Shown here: in pieces, positions 5,529-6,711 of the stretch
How positions within the stretch are numbered: the stretch's first letter is position 1
Layout: each line of letters starts with the position of its first letter
Origin: Marine Group II euryarchaeote MED-G33
GTDB taxonomy: Archaea > Thermoplasmatota > Poseidoniia > Poseidoniales > Thalassarchaeaceae
Assembly (NCBI GenBank): GCA_949538655.1
Contig: CATISE010000021.1
Coordinates: 1 to 6,711 of the forward strand
Direction of reading: 5' to 3'
Length of the DNA: 6,711 bases
The notes under the pieces: model-generated
What the model was told of the DNA's origin: nothing
What the model saw: only the letters and a program-made list of their open reading frames with translations
Database searches by the model: none
Translations under genes and position numbers: made by a program

Positions 5529-6711
5529 AGAGTTTTCTTCCCATGAGCGCCAACTTCAACATCCCGAAGAGCCCCATCCCCTTCTTGTTTGCTTTGTTTT
5601 CTGCGCGCATTTCCTTGCGAACCTGGCGTAAAACTTTCTCCGCCGGGACTTTTTCTTCACCGATTTCTCGGAAGACCCGGTTTGCAGTTTTGCCGACCAA
5701 TTCTGGAACCCATGTGAAGTTCGCAGGGTTGTTTAGGAATTTGGTCGCGGGCTCAAATCGCTTGAGATCACGGAAGATGTAACTGGATTTGAGCGACTTT
5801 GTGTAGGTTGCATCGAGTGCCTTTGCACTCACATCGCCATCTGCTATACATTTGGCAATCGCTTTACCAGCCAACTTACCAGAGTGTAGAGCATTGTTCA
5901 TGCCTTGGATTTGCATTCCATTGGCAAAGACAAGACCGGCCGCATCCCCCACCACTAGCGCACCATCGCGGGTGAATCTGTGTGGCATTCGATGCAATCC
6001 ATATTCAGGGCAGAGATGGCCACCATATTCGATCGCTTCCCCGCCTTCAATGAGTGCGGCAATTGCTGGTTGTTCCTTGAACGCCTGATACAAATCATAG
6101 GTGTGCAGACCTTCGGGAAGTGATTTCAGTTGTACGATGATTCCACACGATACAGTATCCTTGTTGGTGTAGAAGAATCCACCACAGCGCGGATACAATC
6201 CCTTGGTATTGGGATACTTTTCCCAGGCATCGTGTGCCATGTCTCTGTAGAGTGACAATGCCAATTCCATCGCCATTCCACTGGGGGGCCGCTCATCATC
6301 TCCAGCAAAGCAATTGAATCGCTCATCGATCTTCTCTTTGCCCAGATGAATCACTTCTTTGACACCTAGCAACATGTCGTCTTTGGATTGAGCGTGTAGC
6401 ATTGAATCAAAGTGGTAGCCTCGTGTCAATACAGAGTTGCTTCCTTCGGCGATTACAACCACCTTGCTGGTCATGACTTCCCCATCTTGGACAATTCCAC
6501 TGATGGTGCCGTTTCGGATTTTGTCGACCAATTCTTTTGGGAGGTTGTCGACCTTCCATTTCTGGGCTGCACCTTTCCCGCTATCTTCAGCAGGGTCGGT
6601 GAGATCTCGACAGTCGTAGGATTCGTGGTCCAAACCATCGATATGGAGTTGATCGATTTTCATACCAGCCATCACAAAGATTCCGGCCTCCTCCATTTTC
6701 TCGGCCATCCA
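5527..6711 (-). CDS. fixC: FixC-type ETF:quinone oxidoreductase flavoprotein, partial, N-terminus beyond right edge
   Basis: 394 residues are visible, open to the window edge; the Met at 6708 is internal. It begins W-MAEKMEEAGIFVMAG, matching FixC about 110-115 residues in, so the N-terminal GxGxxG FAD-binding part is off the window. Counting from the Met at 6708, VVVIAEGSNSVLTRG (83-97) is the second FAD-contact region. GGFFYTNKDTVSCGI (176-190) is the conserved core strand pair. GALVVGDAAGLVFANG (249-264) holds the GDAAG motif for the FAD ribityl. The C-terminus is basic (RKEMRAENKANKK) and then hydrophobic, MGLFGMLKLALMGRKL, likely touching the membrane. Compared with E. coli FixC there are two larger loops, about 40 residues near 26-70 and about 20 near 131-175. 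With FixX it should carry electrons from electron-transfer flavoprotein to quinone, for example from fatty-acid or amino-acid oxidation. Whether etfA/etfB (fixA/fixB) lie upstream cannot be seen. Confidence 0.93.
   Translation of the reverse strand, partial: WMAEKMEEAGIFVMAGMKIDQLHIDGLDHESYDCRDLTDPAEDSGKGAAQKWKVDNLPKELVDKIRNGTISGIVQDGEVMTSKVVVIAEGSNSVLTRGYHFDSMLHAQSKDDMLLGVKEVIHLGKEKIDERFNCFAGDDERPPSGMAMELALSLYRDMAHDAWEKYPNTKGLYPRCGGFFYTNKDTVSCGIIVQLKSLPEGLHTYDLYQAFKEQPAIAALIEGGEAIEYGGHLCPEYGLHRMPHRFTRDGALVVGDAAGLVFANGMQIQGMNNALHSGKLAGKAIAKCIADGDVSAKALDATYTKSLKSSYIFRDLKRFEPATKFLNNPANFTWVPELVGKTANRVFREIGEEKVPAEKVLRQVRKEMRAENKANKKGMGLFGMLKLALMGRKL

Noticed and set aside
5239..5631. 130-codon plus-strand open frame across fixX and the end of fixC
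   Set aside because: Shadow opposite two well-recognised genes, with no start signal or domain.

Overview
The window looks like archaeal DNA. My best guess is a planktonic marine euryarchaeon of the Marine Group II/III (Poseidoniia) type. The clues are a short lipoprotein signal ending in LAGC-LGGDE, a large exported protein that starts with a lamin-tail domain and ends in a single C-terminal membrane anchor, an acidic D/N-rich exported proteome, a FixC/FixX pair, first genes that lack a Shine-Dalgarno sequence (as if leaderless), and an internal operon gene preceded by GAGGT. The placement is inference: the window contains no rRNA or other marker, and a different archaeal or bacterial lineage cannot be excluded.

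Layout. (1) 1-895, minus strand: the N-terminal 298 residues of a secreted lipoprotein with an Asp-box (BNR/sialidase-like) motif, cut by the left edge. (2) 896-976: an 81-base divergent intergenic region with a perfect 18-bp palindrome made of two CACGCGTG boxes, next to weak TATA-like sequences. (3) 977-3682, plus strand: a 901-residue exported protein consisting of signal peptide, lamin-tail domain, metal-dependent amidohydrolase of the ATZ/TRZ/guanine-deaminase class, acidic and Cys-containing segment, Glu-Pro linker, beta-rich domain and C-terminal membrane anchor. (4) 3683-5191, minus strand: cysteinyl-tRNA synthetase (cysS), whose stop codon directly abuts the stop of the amidohydrolase gene. 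(5) 5200-5517, minus strand: a FixX-type ferredoxin. (6) 5527-6711, minus strand: FixC, an ETF:quinone oxidoreductase flavoprotein, cut by the right edge and missing its N-terminal FAD-binding region.

How they fit together. The right half reads fixC-fixX-cysS from right to left with gaps of 9 and 8 bases, so it is probably one transcript. FixC and FixX would pass electrons from an electron-transfer flavoprotein to the quinone pool, while CysRS is a housekeeping enzyme that also supplies translation. The left half is a divergent pair of cell-surface proteins that share one short promoter region. Their co-regulation is plausible but not shown. No mobile element, CRISPR array, tRNA, rRNA or phage gene was seen. 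The most unusual items are the surface-anchored lamin-tail/amidohydrolase fusion and the palindrome between the divergent genes.
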